DNA from: Hippasteria phrygiana
Taxonomy: Eukaryota; Echinodermata; Asteroidea; Valvatida; Goniasteridae
Direction of reading: 5' to 3'
Assembly: GCA_037893225.1 (NCBI GenBank)
Contig: JAZGUH010000205.1
Span: 630,501-694,500, forward strand
DNA: 64,000 bases
Position 1 is the stretch's first letter, and each line of letters starts with the position of its first letter. Below, one piece after another: positions 52,378-61,775 of the stretch. The translations under genes were made by a program, and so were the position numbers. A model generated the notes under the pieces. The model was not told the origin of the DNA and did no database searches. It saw only the letters and a program-made list of their open reading frames with translations.

Positions 52378-53475
52378 AATGTCGGACGCTGATTATTCAG
52401 GTGGGATGCAAACAGGTCCACATGAGGCCTTTCCAGGATATTGAAGATGTGTTGGACTACCGTAGGATGGAGAGTCCATTCTGTTGGAGTAACACGACCC
52501 CTGGAAAGAGCATCGGCGAGGATGTTCTTCTTGCCAGCCAGATGGGTGGCTTGAAGAGAGATGTGGCGAGGAATACACCAACGGAGTAGCTCCCAAGTGG
52601 CTAGACAGAGGGACGGAGAATGAGTTCCCCCCTGACGATTGATGTAGGACACTACGGTCGAGTTGTCCGACTTGACCAGGACCAGTTTGCCGAGGACTCT
52701 AAGTTCGAGGGACTGTAAGGCCTTGAACACTGCCAGGAGCTCCAAGTGATTGATGTGTAACTGGCGGTCCGCCGTAGACCACGTGCCGGCCACTGATTGG
52801 TCGTCCAGATGAGCTCCCCAACCCTGCCCCGAAGCATCCGTAGTGAGAATGGCTGATGGGCAGGGCCGCGGAAAAACTGTACCGCATAGAAGGTTGTCCT
52901 GGGATAGCCACCAGAGAAGCTGGTCCTGAATAAGCCGGGTCACTGGGACCATTAACGAGATGGGATCCCGTCGTGGTCGGAAGTGATATAGAAGATGAAG
53001 TTGTATGGGACGCATGTGCATCCTGCACCAAGGGACCAGGTCCACCAGACTCGCCATGAGGCCCAATAATCGGAGCCAGGCTGCGGCTGGGAGAGTTGGC
53101 GAGGACATGAAAATTGCGATGCAGCCCCACAGTGTCTGACAACGCTCCGAAGTTGGCGTCGCCCTGCCCGATGCCAAGTCCAGAATAGCCCCAAGGTAGG
53201 TTGGGCGTTGCGAAGGAATCAAAGAAGACTTCTCGGCATTGATGATGAAACCCAGCTCGGCAGTAAGATGAACCGTCAGCAGGAGGGCTCTCTCTGCACA
53301 TTGAGGCGTTGGGCCCACTATGAGCCAGTCGTCCAGGTATACGAACATGTGTATTTGCCGTTGACGCAAGAAGGCTGCGACAACCTTCGCTATCCTGGTG
53401 AAGACCCGAGGGGCAGTGGAAAGACCGAAGGGTAGACATCGGAACTGGTACACGGTTCCCTGATATATGGAACTG
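51933..53475 (-). pseudogene. DIRS pol, C-terminal part: RT palm, RNase H, methyltransferase-like region
   Basis: The frame (open from 53522, authentic from about 53475) continues the reverse transcriptase begun in a different frame upstream. Residues are numbered from 53522. RT motif B-like LPFGLSTAPRVF is at 30-41 and the catalytic YLDD at 62-65. RNase H follows with its four expected acidic residues: Asp229 (TTDASG), Glu261 (HLELLAV), Asp286 (KSDNST) and Asp337 (ILADALSR). After it comes the conserved DIRS segment with VDLFASHLNNQ (about 368), YAFPPISLVPHVL and LVAPFWPRQPW, which corresponds to the Dam-like methyltransferase region described in animal DIRS elements. The end overlaps the recombinase frame by about 445 bp. 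Called a pseudogene only because the RT is split by a frameshift near 53470; this part alone is uninterrupted. Confidence 0.87.
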
Positions 53476-54130
53476 GAGAAATATCTGGTGTGCTGCATGA
53501 ATAGGAACGTGAAGATAAGCATCCTTCAGGTCGATGGACGTAGCCCACCAATTCGTCTTCAGAGACTGGAGAACTGTCGAAAGTGTTTCCATGCGAAAAT
53601 GTTTTGGCCTGATGTAAGAGTTGAGAGGCCGGAGATTGAGAATGGGTCGCCACTCCCCCGACTTCTTTGGAGCAAGGAAGAATGTCGATGTGACGCCCAG
53701 GGTGCATCCTGCAGAAAGTGGAATGATAGCGGCTTTGGCCTGCAGGGATCGGATTTCCTCCTCTAAAGATGTCCTGCGGGCCGAGTCCGTAGGAACCGGA
53801 GTTGACCGGCGTAGAGACCATAGCGGTGGGCCGCTGGTAAACTCCAGACGATATCCCGAAGAAACTGTCTGGAGAACCCAAGCATCCGACGTCACGTGGG
53901 ACCATCTTTGGCTGAACTCTGCAAGACGACCACCGACTGGACCCGTAGCCTGGGGAATAAGCACTCTGCTGCAGTCAGAAGCCCCTCTTGGCCCGCGACC
54001 CTCGGGACTTGAAGGGCCGCGCAGGTCTGGGGGGCTGTCTCCGAAAGTACCGGGAGGCTGAAAAGGATGAGGAAGACTGGCCGGCATTACCCCTGGACTG
54101 ATAAGCTGAGCCTTGGTAGGCAGGAGCATT
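53460..54130 (-). pseudogene. DIRS pol, N-terminal part: reverse transcriptase fingers/palm
   Basis: A second frame (open from 54420 in this reading, meaningful from about 54130) encodes the start of the reverse transcriptase. It contains RLAEFSQRW, LGVTSTFFLAPKKSGEWRPI (fingers) and the motif-A block SIDLKDAYLHVPI, whose catalytic Asp lies at about 53532-53530. The similarity leaves this frame just after HQIFLQFHISG (about 53462) and resumes in the next frame at YQGTVYQF, so a 1-nt indel around CCATATATCAGGG (about 53463-53475) splits the enzyme between motif A and the YLDD box. Beyond the break this frame runs on as non-homologous sequence to 52699. Its 5' part overlaps the end of gag (stop at 53975) in another frame, a usual arrangement in this order. 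Confidence 0.85.
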
Positions 54131-55830
54131 TCTTGACCTCTCCCCACTTGGTTGACCGGACACAGAAGTAGACGGGCGCTTGGCTGTACGGCGTCGAAGA
54201 TCCAACTTGTCTTCAGTTTTGAGACGTTTGGCCTCTTGCAGCATAGTCTCATCAAACCGATTGTCGTAGAGATCGCCCCCACCCAGGGGAAGTTCAAGGA
54301 GACGGTCTTTAGAACCAACCGACAGGAGGAACAAATTGTCCAGTACAAGGGAGCGTCGTAACAAGGACGTGGCAGCAAATCCAAATGCAAATTCCCGAAG
54401 ACAGAAACCCAGGCAATCATCCAGAAAATTAAACATCGCAGGCAATTTACCCGGGTCAGTTAAAGAGGGGTCTTCATGGCACCGAGCAAGAGCATCAGAC
54501 AACAGGATGGAGAAGGAGGTCACCTTCGCTCCATGGCGCAAATGGTTGTCCAGAGCAGAAATTCTCTTGTCTAGTGCTTGCGTTTTCCCATCAAAAATTT
54601 GCTTGCGAAATTGTGAGTTTTCATGTCGGAGCAAGTCCTTGGCCTCCGAAGATAAAGTTGGGGTCGAAAAGTATTTTTCGAGGTCTGCAGCATTGGTATT
54701 AAACATGTCACTGTGGCTATGCTTTACCTTTGGGAGTGCCCGTTTTCCTTGCACCTGTTGTAGGGCCTCATTCATGATGTCTGCACACATTCTATCCACT
54801 GGAAATTTGGGCTGTGGAGATGGAAAAGCACCAGCATCTCTACGGTATGAGGGCCGAGAGGGCTCCACTGGGGAAGAAGGGGGAAACTGAAGAAGCTTAC
54901 CCACTTCGGATATGGTAATGTTAGCCCGCTGGGAAATGGAGAAGCTGTCCTCATCACCTGACCATCCAGAAGAAACATACGACCCCGAAGGAGATCTGGA
55001 ATGGGTGTGACTACTTCCATGCACGGACTCAAACCGCGAGTGGTCAGTAGAAAAAACGATGATAGCCCAAACGTCGACCCTCCGGCTCCGAACGTGAACG
55101 GGAGCGGGACCGGGAGCGGGAACGGGCGTGGGTGGTGGGTGGCGTGCCGCGATCTCCTGGTAGCGAAGCGCCCAGTGTGGTCACCGGAACAATGTGGAGA
55201 TTGACGCTGGAATCCTGCAGACAAAGGCACGCCATAATCCTTGGAAGAATGCGACGGATGATCATAATGCGGTGTGTAGTGGCGTGAAAAGCTCACCGGT
55301 GCTGCTGTGGAGAAACCACGCGGATCGAAGGTAGGATATGGTGCGTGTGTGCCGATGTCGAACTGACGAGGGTCGTTCGGAAAATAAGACCACGCATGGG
55401 GCTGAGAGCGGTGGGGGAAATCCCGTGGCTCGCCCGTGTAACCTGGTTGTGCGCAAGACCATGTAACTGTAGTAGCGTGGCTAGAATGTGGTGCCGGTGG
55501 TGCCCCGGGCCTCTGTGACCGGGCGGGGCTGGTCGCACTGAGGGACGCAACGGTGTCTGACGCCATGCCCCGCCGTCCCGCTGGCACATGTGGGTCGACA
55601 TCCATTGCTTGCATGTGCTCCTGCAAACTACCAAAGGTATGCGGGATCTCTCGGGGGATAGCCGTTGAAGGAGGGCTTGTCCCTGAGGAATTTCCGGCCG
55701 TCGTACACGGGGGAACAGGCCCGGTCGAAGCGGCAGGAACATCACGCTTGGAGAATTGGACGGAGGGTGATTTCCCCGATGTACGGCTTGACGTGACAGG
55801 CTTCCTTTTCGTTTTGGCGACGTCCGCCAT
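53975..55830 (-). pseudogene. DIRS gag-like ORF1, broken by two frame changes
   Basis: The ATG at 55830 has a favourable context (purine at -3, G at +4) and opens a Pro/Ser/Thr-rich, low-complexity N-terminus, about 230 residues in the first frame. Near 55130 an Arg-Ser repeat (six RS pairs) is readable only in a second frame (open 55265 to 55044). Coding-like sequence then moves to a third frame around a run of six A (six T on the coding strand, about 55053-55058) and continues to the stop at 53975. The third-frame part holds a helical, probably coiled-coil segment (LSSEAKDLLRHENSQFRKQI and the Leu-rich residues after it) and a basic C-terminus ending near RPARPFKSRGSRAKRGF, expected for a nucleic-acid-binding gag protein. 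No zinc knuckle is seen. DIRS gag proteins are poorly conserved, so the assignment rests mainly on position. The breaks may be real or homopolymer sequencing errors. Confidence 0.75.
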
Positions 55831-55910
55831 TGTTGTTACAACGTTGAACGGTTTATGTGTGTGTGTGTCACGATGTGCACTGTACGCGTCGCTGAAAAAA
55901 AACTAGGACG

Positions 55911-56047
55911 AGCCGGTATATTGCGGGGTCCTTTATGGGGCGCGCGGAGGGTGCGGCTTGGGCGCTTTCTTTCAGCGAGGTTTGTGCGCTTGCGCGCCGA
56001 TATGCAAATGTAGGTAAACAGAGGTGAGATGTTTTCTGTAATGGAAT
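55911..56047. repeat. DIRS inverted terminal repeat, 5' (right) end
   Basis: It reads TAGGACGAGCCGGTATATTG at the inner side and GGTGAGATGTTTTCTGTAAT toward the outer end, and is the reverse complement of the left terminus over about 130 bp. The outermost ATTCCATTACA (read on the minus strand) has no partner in the left terminus but matches the right half of the internal complementary region. As the 5' end of the element it should hold the promoter. Only about 80 bp, including a (GT)n tract, separate it from the gag ATG; no TATA box is obvious. Confidence 0.92.
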
Positions 56048-56195
56048 CGCGAAGCAAGTTTTATTAAGGTAATAGTACCAATATTCAACTGGATGAGTTT
56101 GACCAAACAAGAAGTTTGTTAAAACTATCTGACGAAATTAGGGGAAACGCCGAAGTGCGCCACTTTAGAGGACTCCATAAAACCGCCCAAGTCAC
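56048..56195. repeat. Dispersed repeat copy A, right fragment
   Basis: CGCGAAGCAAGTTTTATTAA is the continuation of the unoccupied sequence CGTAAAGCAAGTATTATTAA in copy B. After the TTAA at 56064-56067 it continues GGTAATAGTACCAA, matching GGTAAGAGTACCAA at about 61600. Further matches include AACTATCTGACGAAA with AACCATCTGACAAAA, and GAAGTGCGCC. In this copy the TTAA site is empty; in copy B it holds a MITE. Confidence 0.83.
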
Positions 56196-57030
56196 CACAA
56201 ACTGACCAGCTCATTACTATTCAATTTTGCAGTGACTAAATAAATTTAGTAAAGGGTGTCTGGTGGTGTGGCAATATTTTGTTGTCAATTACAATTCGTA
56301 CACAATAGGAGGCCGCTGATTTGGGTAAAACCTTTAAATAATGCCAAAGGTTTACCCAAGTCAAATAGCGACCAGCTGTTGTGTCCAACATATCCCCTAA
56401 ACGCTAATGACCATGGCTACACGAAGATTTAAGAGCAATGACTTTGATTGAGAAGTAAGCAGACTAAGTACTCGTCATTCATTTTTTGGTGTATTGCTTT
56501 TATTTTTCCAATAATGCTTACAATATAGAAAAAGTAACAGTGCGTATTTCACAATAAGCAACATTCATGTAAAAGGATTTGTTTTCATAGTTTGTGCTTT
56601 TCTATTATAAAACACCCGTGTCCAAAACAGACGTATACAAAAATACTTTGATAAACCTTTTCATTGTTTGTAAACTTGAACATCACTACCTGTAACTTTT
56701 TGTTAGCAACATATTAAGGACTTCTAAAAATGGAGACAAATTGTGTTACTCATGCAATAGGTTTTCTATAACTTGAATACATAAAATACCAAATTACCAA
56801 ATTATAACGAAATACCGTACTGGACTGTTAGTGAATAACAGTCTAAAGCATCCTATAAATCCTAAAAATGGTGTGCTGACATTTTCAAGAAAAGTTGTAT
56901 TTTGCATTGATTTCCCAACGGAGGTCGGCCGACCAGCATTCGAAAAAAAACTGGCTTTTTGAAATATTCCTAATTTATCATATTGAGTTAGTCCGCATTT
57001 TCTCGTTGCCATCGATTACACAACTGTAAA
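56196..57030. other. AT-rich non-coding stretch
   Basis: No supported gene, RNA or repeat was recognised. Short open frames (for example on the minus strand at 56794-57012) have no domain resemblance and a composition no different from the flanks. Confidence 0.5.
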
Positions 57031-57545
57031 CGGCATACGATGCACGATATGGGGCAAAGGGAACACCCCTGTTTTGTGTTGGTCATTGTGTTCCCGGGAT
57101 CTTAGGAATTCTTTTTAAATCTCTAGGGGGGATGTGTTAGGTAACAATAGTCTGGAGAGTGTATGGGGTACAGGGACCCTCTGCCCCATATCGTGCTGGG
57201 TCTAGTAAACGGGTACAAGCCAGCTAGACTGATTCCCTGACCTCACAATTACCAAACATCGATAAAATGCTTCGTTTATGATCTTAAGTGGGACAGGGAA
57301 CAGACTACAAGAACATGATTGTTTTTCTTAGTTTTTCCAGCATGATATGGGGCAGAGGGGTACCCCCCCCCCCCCCCCTTTTGTCCCTATACCCTATACA
57401 CTCTCCAGACTATTGTTACCTTAACCTAACACATCCCCCTAGACATCTAAAAAGAATTCCTGAGATTCCCGGAACACAATGACAACACAAAAGAGGGGGG
57501 GGGGGGGGGGGGGGTCCTCTGCCCCATATCGTGCATCATATGCCG
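57031..57545. mobile_element. Fold-back pair of MITE-like elements
   Basis: The left arm (57031-57199) and right arm (57337-57545) are reverse complements over nearly their whole length. Examples are CAATAGTCTGGAGAGTGTAT against ATACACTCTCCAGACTATTG, and GGAATTCTTTTTA against TAAAAAGAATTCC. Each arm is itself bounded by a roughly 20-bp terminal inverted repeat, GCACGATATGGGGCARAGGG (57042-57196 and 57340-57534, the latter with one end GCATGATATGG). The right arm is longer mainly because of C (about 57363-57378) and G (about 57496-57514) homopolymers that the left arm has only as short runs. The spacer of about 137 bp is unrelated. Two copies of a small non-autonomous DNA transposon in opposite orientation, or one composite fold-back element, both fit. 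No coding sequence is present. Confidence 0.82.
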
Positions 57546-60370
57546 AAACGTCAAACAAGTCAGTGTAACAATATTCGCTGTTAAATACTCACCCCCCAAA
57601 TCCATCCATTTTTTTAAATTACAGCAAATGCAAATGATGCATATTCACTTTAAACACACCAACGTGACATGCTCTTGACCAATTGGGAGAGTGAAACTTG
57701 CTGAGTCATCTATAAATGATTAGTGAAATAATATCACAGGAAATATCATAATGTCCATAGGTTGTGTATAAATAGAGATTACTTAAGTCAGTAATTGGGA
57801 GTCAAGGACAGTGTGTTCTGGTACGGGGAAGCATTCTCATCCACTGCGCTGCACAATCAGTTCAGGGGACCTCAAATGGCGATGACCAAACCCCCATATA
57901 CATCGATCTGCCCGTACATACACAGCCTGACCATGGTTCCTCCATGGCCCGACCAACTACCATCTTGAAATCAAATCCAACAATGTTTCATGAGTCAAGT
58001 CAAGTGAGGGGGCCATGTATATGCTCCAGAGAAAACTTAATCCGATATCGCAGAAACCACGATGCAACTCTCTTACCCCCTAAGTGGCCCAATTTATGTA
58101 AAAGCGGATGCTGTGAACAGGGTTATCCTCAAGGAAGCATGTCTCGTGGCCAAATAAAGTGCACATGACATTTGTGGAGGATGCGGTGTCTACTGAAAAC
58201 GTCATGTAGGTAGGTGGTAAAGATGCATAGCTGTCAAGGGACAAGTTCGATCAGCAACTATTTGTCAACCACTAGTCAGTGTTCCTTGGTAACCTATGCA
58301 CAAAATATATCCTGGGCACCTGGCAAAATAGACCAACGGTCGACACCTTGATTGAACTTGTTCTAGCTAGGTGGCCCAATGCTTGGAGATTCCCCCGCCA
58401 GTAGTAGCATAGAGTCATTCATGTCTACCAGTTCTTCATCCCTACACACGACACTGGCTGAATTCCTGTAAGACAAAACACGATTTTTGAATAACATCTG
58501 GTTACTGAGCAACCATTTTTCCTTAGCTGGGTGGGAGGGTGTTCCACAGGGTGAGCACTTTATTTTTAGTTTGTTTGTATCATTCGGGCAGGCTGTTTTA
58601 TTTGTCATTTACATGTAAAAGTATTACAAATTTGAAACGCTATTTTCATACACAGCTAATGTGCCATGTGGACACCCCGTTTTTAAACCCTGGATTAAAA
58701 CCCTGATAAGGAATACAGTACTTTTAAGATTTTGATTATTTTGTTAACCCCTAGTGAAAAAAAACCTTCTACTCCTTTCCACCCACATTGCCTGTCAAGC
58801 TGTCGGTCATGACTGCAGACCTTGCAAATCAAACAATTTGCCTCAATAGGGCCTTAAACATAAACAAATGTAAAACTATGTTTACCTTATTCTGATTCGT
58901 AACATACGTATTATACATATTAACAGCCGTGGAGACTTTCATAGGCAATTTGGGTGGCAACAATGGGAAGGTTTGAAAATCACCATCAAGTCAAGTGTGC
59001 CAATTCTGCAACATGGCTCCCTGAAGGCTTTTTCAGGAGAGGGGGGGGGGGAGGATTTAGGTCAGTTTTCTTAAATGGTACGCTGGAGGAACTAATATTG
59101 ATCAGGATAAAAACAAAACAATCTTTGCAGTTAAGCGGATATGGGGGGGGGGGGGAGGGGATACACCCCTCTTCCAAGCCACCAAACTTAGAACATTCCT
59201 AACTTTCTTTCTTGACAGCATTGATTAATAGTGTTGACCACGTTTGTATAGCAATGCCATTTGGAAAGAACAATGTTACACATTTATCGGTTATCTTTAC
59301 CATTTTAAGTGGCTAGCCCCATGTCCAGAATTTAGTTGCGACTACAGAGTACATTTAAAATATATATTTGCCTAGTGCAATACCTTGACAGCTGAAACTG
59401 TTTCTTGATAGTGTCGATGACTGCCAACTACAAAGATCCTGATGTTTTCAGTAGCAAGAAGACTTTCACCCATTGTGGCAGTCGAAACCTCAACAGCCTT
59501 ACATCACTGACATGGGAGGAGCTTTTCGTCTGGCACCATGTCGACTGTGTTGATGTCTTGATCCAATCATGATTGTTCAGACACCTCATACATTTCACGA
59601 TTGTAAATCTGTGGACAAATTTATGAAAAGAGATAAATGTTTTTACACGTGTTGGGAGGGGGCAAATCTTCAAGGTGTTAAGTGAGAATTGTTAGGACCA
59701 ACTATTCAAAAAATCATAAGAAATGTGCCAATTGTTTTGGGGGTTTTTGGGAGGGGGGTGTTGGTTTCCAGTTTTGAATTGGCGGTGCTTTCAAGAGCCT
59801 TTACAAATATGATCAAACTGAACACATCAAGTTCACAAATTGCAGATGACATGGCATCAGTCCCTTATATTTTTAAAAAGCTCCATCGGAGGGGGGGGGG
59901 GGGGGGGGAGAGTTACCCCCTCTGGCTACGCCACTTTGACTTTTTCTATCATGCCCATTTACTTTGTACAGAAGGTCTAAGGTGGAGGTGAGATATGAAA
60001 GTCTCCAAAAATTTCAGTTTGAAGTTGTTTGTCTGCTGTAGAGCATGCCACAAATGATTGGAACGTTCTGAAAATCATCATTATCCATGCATGCCATTGC
60101 CAGTGTTGTTGACTCAAGCCAGTGACCTGGACTCGACTCAGACGAGTCGTAATTTTGTGGACATGTAACTTAATGACGAGAAAAAATGACTTGGTGTCAT
60201 CTCTGGCCATTGCTCTGGCATTTTTTACTTTGTTTTGTACTTTTTGCTACGATAACAACACACATGGTATAATGATCCTTTCTAACCTTCCTGAATCCAC
60301 TAAATAAAATTCAAACACTGTGCAGTAAACCAATGGCACATCATATAGCCCCATGTAAAGTAATGGTGCC
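57546..60370. other. Non-coding stretch with G-tracts
   Basis: No recognisable gene. The open frames seen here (such as 57944-58168 on the plus strand) lack domains. Notable only for long G homopolymers at about 59040-59052, 59142-59158 and 59889-59909. The last is followed by CCCTCTGGCTACGCCACTTT, whose GGCTACG word also appears beside the C-tract at about 50187. A GACTCGACTCAGACGAGTCG palindromic word lies at about 60132-60151. Confidence 0.45.
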
Positions 60371-60509
60371 AATGCTGTCCAGTCCTGAATCCATCAAAAT
60401 ACAAGAAAATGTTGGGGTGGATTTTGGCGGATTTGCGGCGGTTAGTGTTTTAATTAAGGTGAATATTCCCAATTCTAAACTGGATGGGTTTCAAGACTGG
60501 ACAGCATTC
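60371..60509. repeat. Imperfect inverted repeat of about 25 bp arms
   Basis: AATGCTGTCCAGTCCTGAAT at about 60371 is matched in reverse complement by a 3' arm reading TTCAAGACTGGACAGCATT (ending near 60508); arms extend to about 25 bp with few mismatches around a loop of roughly 85 bp. Inside the right part, TTAATTAAGGTGAATATTCC and ACTGGATGGGTTT resemble copy A at 56062-56101, so this may be a rearranged third fragment of the dispersed repeat. Confidence 0.6.
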
Positions 60510-60537
60510 GCGGTTTCGTGTGTTCATACATCAGTGC

Positions 60538-60700
60538 GACGCCTAATGCATAATTCATAACAAGACCAGTTTCTGCAGCCGCCGAGTACGGTGCCATGAC
60601 CACGAAACATCCACGCGTCGTACATGACACGCTACTCATGCATAATTCATGAGCAGACCATTTTCTACAATCACCGGGTGCCGTGACTTCTCTCGATCAC
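60538..60700. repeat. Diverged tandem duplication, 92-bp offset
   Basis: The word GCATAATTCAT recurs at 60548 and 60640, followed in both cases by a similar run (AAGACCAGTTTCTGCAG against GCAGACCATTTTCTACA, then GTACGGTGCCATGACC against GGGTGCCGTGACTT). Two diverged copies lie head to tail. Immediately downstream is CAAGATGGCCGCC (about 60715-60727), similar to a YY1-type promoter word, but no gene follows that I can recognise. Confidence 0.55.
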
Positions 60701-61019
60701 AGCGATGGTAAAAACAAGATGGCCGCCCCCATGTTAAGACGTTTTGGAAGGTTTTTGAGCATTTGTCATTTTTGAAGACCTCACAGCCGGACAAAATCAG
60801 CACTGTAGAAATTGCCAACATCTCAGTATTACAATGATGTAGGCCCTATAAGTGTTCAGCGATAAGAATTTAGGGAGATATTTGAAATCAAAGTCGACAG
60901 GTTGAAAAACTCGGCGTGTAGGGGTGCCGTTAGAGTAGGGCTGTAATGCTGACAGTAAAAAGTCAGAAGTAAAAAAAATAACCATTTACAGCCCTATTTG
61001 TAGGGGTAGAAATGGCGGG

Positions 61020-61775
61020 TAACGTGGCGCATCATCTAACGTGGTACACTTTAAACGTTTCCCTTTGCATCATGCCTGAGTAATAGTTTTGCCCCAGTTT
61101 CGAAGTTAAGAGAAAAATGTCATTTCAACACGATTTCCCGATTTAATTTTTAAGCATGCAATGAACCCTTCTGAAATGTGCCAAAACGTCAGGAAATAAT
61201 TTTCTGACAAACATGAAGTTGGGTTTGTGAAAGGAGATAATGATGACTGATCATAAATTTTAAACTTGTAAAACAGTCGTAAGTGTTAAAATTTTAGGAT
61301 TTATTAAAATCTTTTCAAGTGTGCCAAGTTACCCTCTGCCCAATACTGTGCCCAATTTCTGGACACCACATTTTTGACTTTCGGACTAATTTCAAATCAA
61401 GAGTCTAAAAAACCTCACATGATTCGTAAAGCAAGTATTATTAACCCTTTTAGCCCCAATGGCGACTATAGTCGCCCGTGCACTATACCCCCCTTCAGCC
61501 CCAATGGCGACTAAAGTCGACCGTTAAGTGCTTAGTGTGTGAACAATGTGGGCACCACAGGCTGCATGCCAATAAACAATGCGGGGCTGAAAGGGTTAAG
61601 GTAAGAGTACCAATTATCAACTGAATAAATTTGAAGTTCATCAACTTACAATAGGCGTTTGTCAAAACCATCTGACAAAAGTTGGGAAAAACGTTGACAT
61701 GGTTGGTGGTGTATAGTATGGTCGAAGTGCGCCCCGTCAGCTGCACGTTAGACGACTCCACCAAGGCCTAGGCCT
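61020..61775. repeat. Dispersed repeat copy B
   Basis: A second, uninterrupted version of the repeat that is split in copy A. From left to right it matches copy A's left fragment (GTGGCGCATCATCTAAC), middle fragment (GAGTAATAGTTTTGCCC, ATGAAGTTGGGT, AAACCTCACATGATT) and right fragment (CGTAAAGCAAGTATTATTAA, then GGTAAGAGTACCAATTATCA). It lacks both the 544-bp element and the DIRS, and instead holds a MITE at its TTAA. The repeat's own class is not recognised: no coding sequence or terminal repeats were seen. Confidence 0.82.
61445..61595. mobile_element. piggyBac-like MITE, 151 bp, with TTAA target duplication
   Basis: The element begins CCCTTTTAGCCCC and ends GGGGCTGAAAGGG, 13-bp terminal inverted repeats with one mismatch, and is flanked on both sides by TTAA (61441-61444 and 61596-61599). 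TTAA duplication with CCC-starting ends is the signature of piggyBac-family transposons. An internal direct repeat, AGCCCCAATGGCGACTA, occurs at about 61453 and 61498. Copy A shows the same site with a single TTAA (56064-56067) and no insert, which confirms the boundaries. There is no room for a transposase. Confidence 0.9.

Larger units (their letters stand above)
50557..56047 (-). mobile_element. DIRS-like tyrosine-recombinase retrotransposon, 5.49 kb
   Basis: All hallmarks of the DIRS order are visible. There are non-identical inverted terminal repeats rather than direct LTRs. On the minus strand the order is gag, RT, RNase H, methyltransferase-like region, tyrosine recombinase. An internal complementary region (50791-50897) near the 3' end carries the reverse complement of both outer ends joined together. 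There is no DDE integrase, no protease and no obvious target duplication. The boundaries rest on the join GGGAATTCC inside the internal region, which is the reverse complement of right end GGAAT joined to left end TCCC, and on copy B, which shows the unoccupied target GATTCG. Ends could shift by 1-2 bp. Replication in this order is thought to pass through a circular intermediate inserted by the recombinase. Frameshifts in gag and pol suggest the copy is inactive or contains sequence errors. Confidence 0.93.

Noticed and set aside
50557..56047. LTR retrotransposon (Gypsy/Copia/BEL)
   Set aside because: Termini are inverted rather than direct, there is no DDE integrase or protease, and a tyrosine recombinase is present.
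57944..58168. Plus-strand open frame of 74 codons
   Set aside because: No recognisable domain, no splice or promoter context, and length expected by chance.
60715..60727. YY1-like CAAGATGGCCGCC as a gene promoter
   Set aside because: No downstream open frame or exon-like structure could be found; a lone match to a short motif is not enough.
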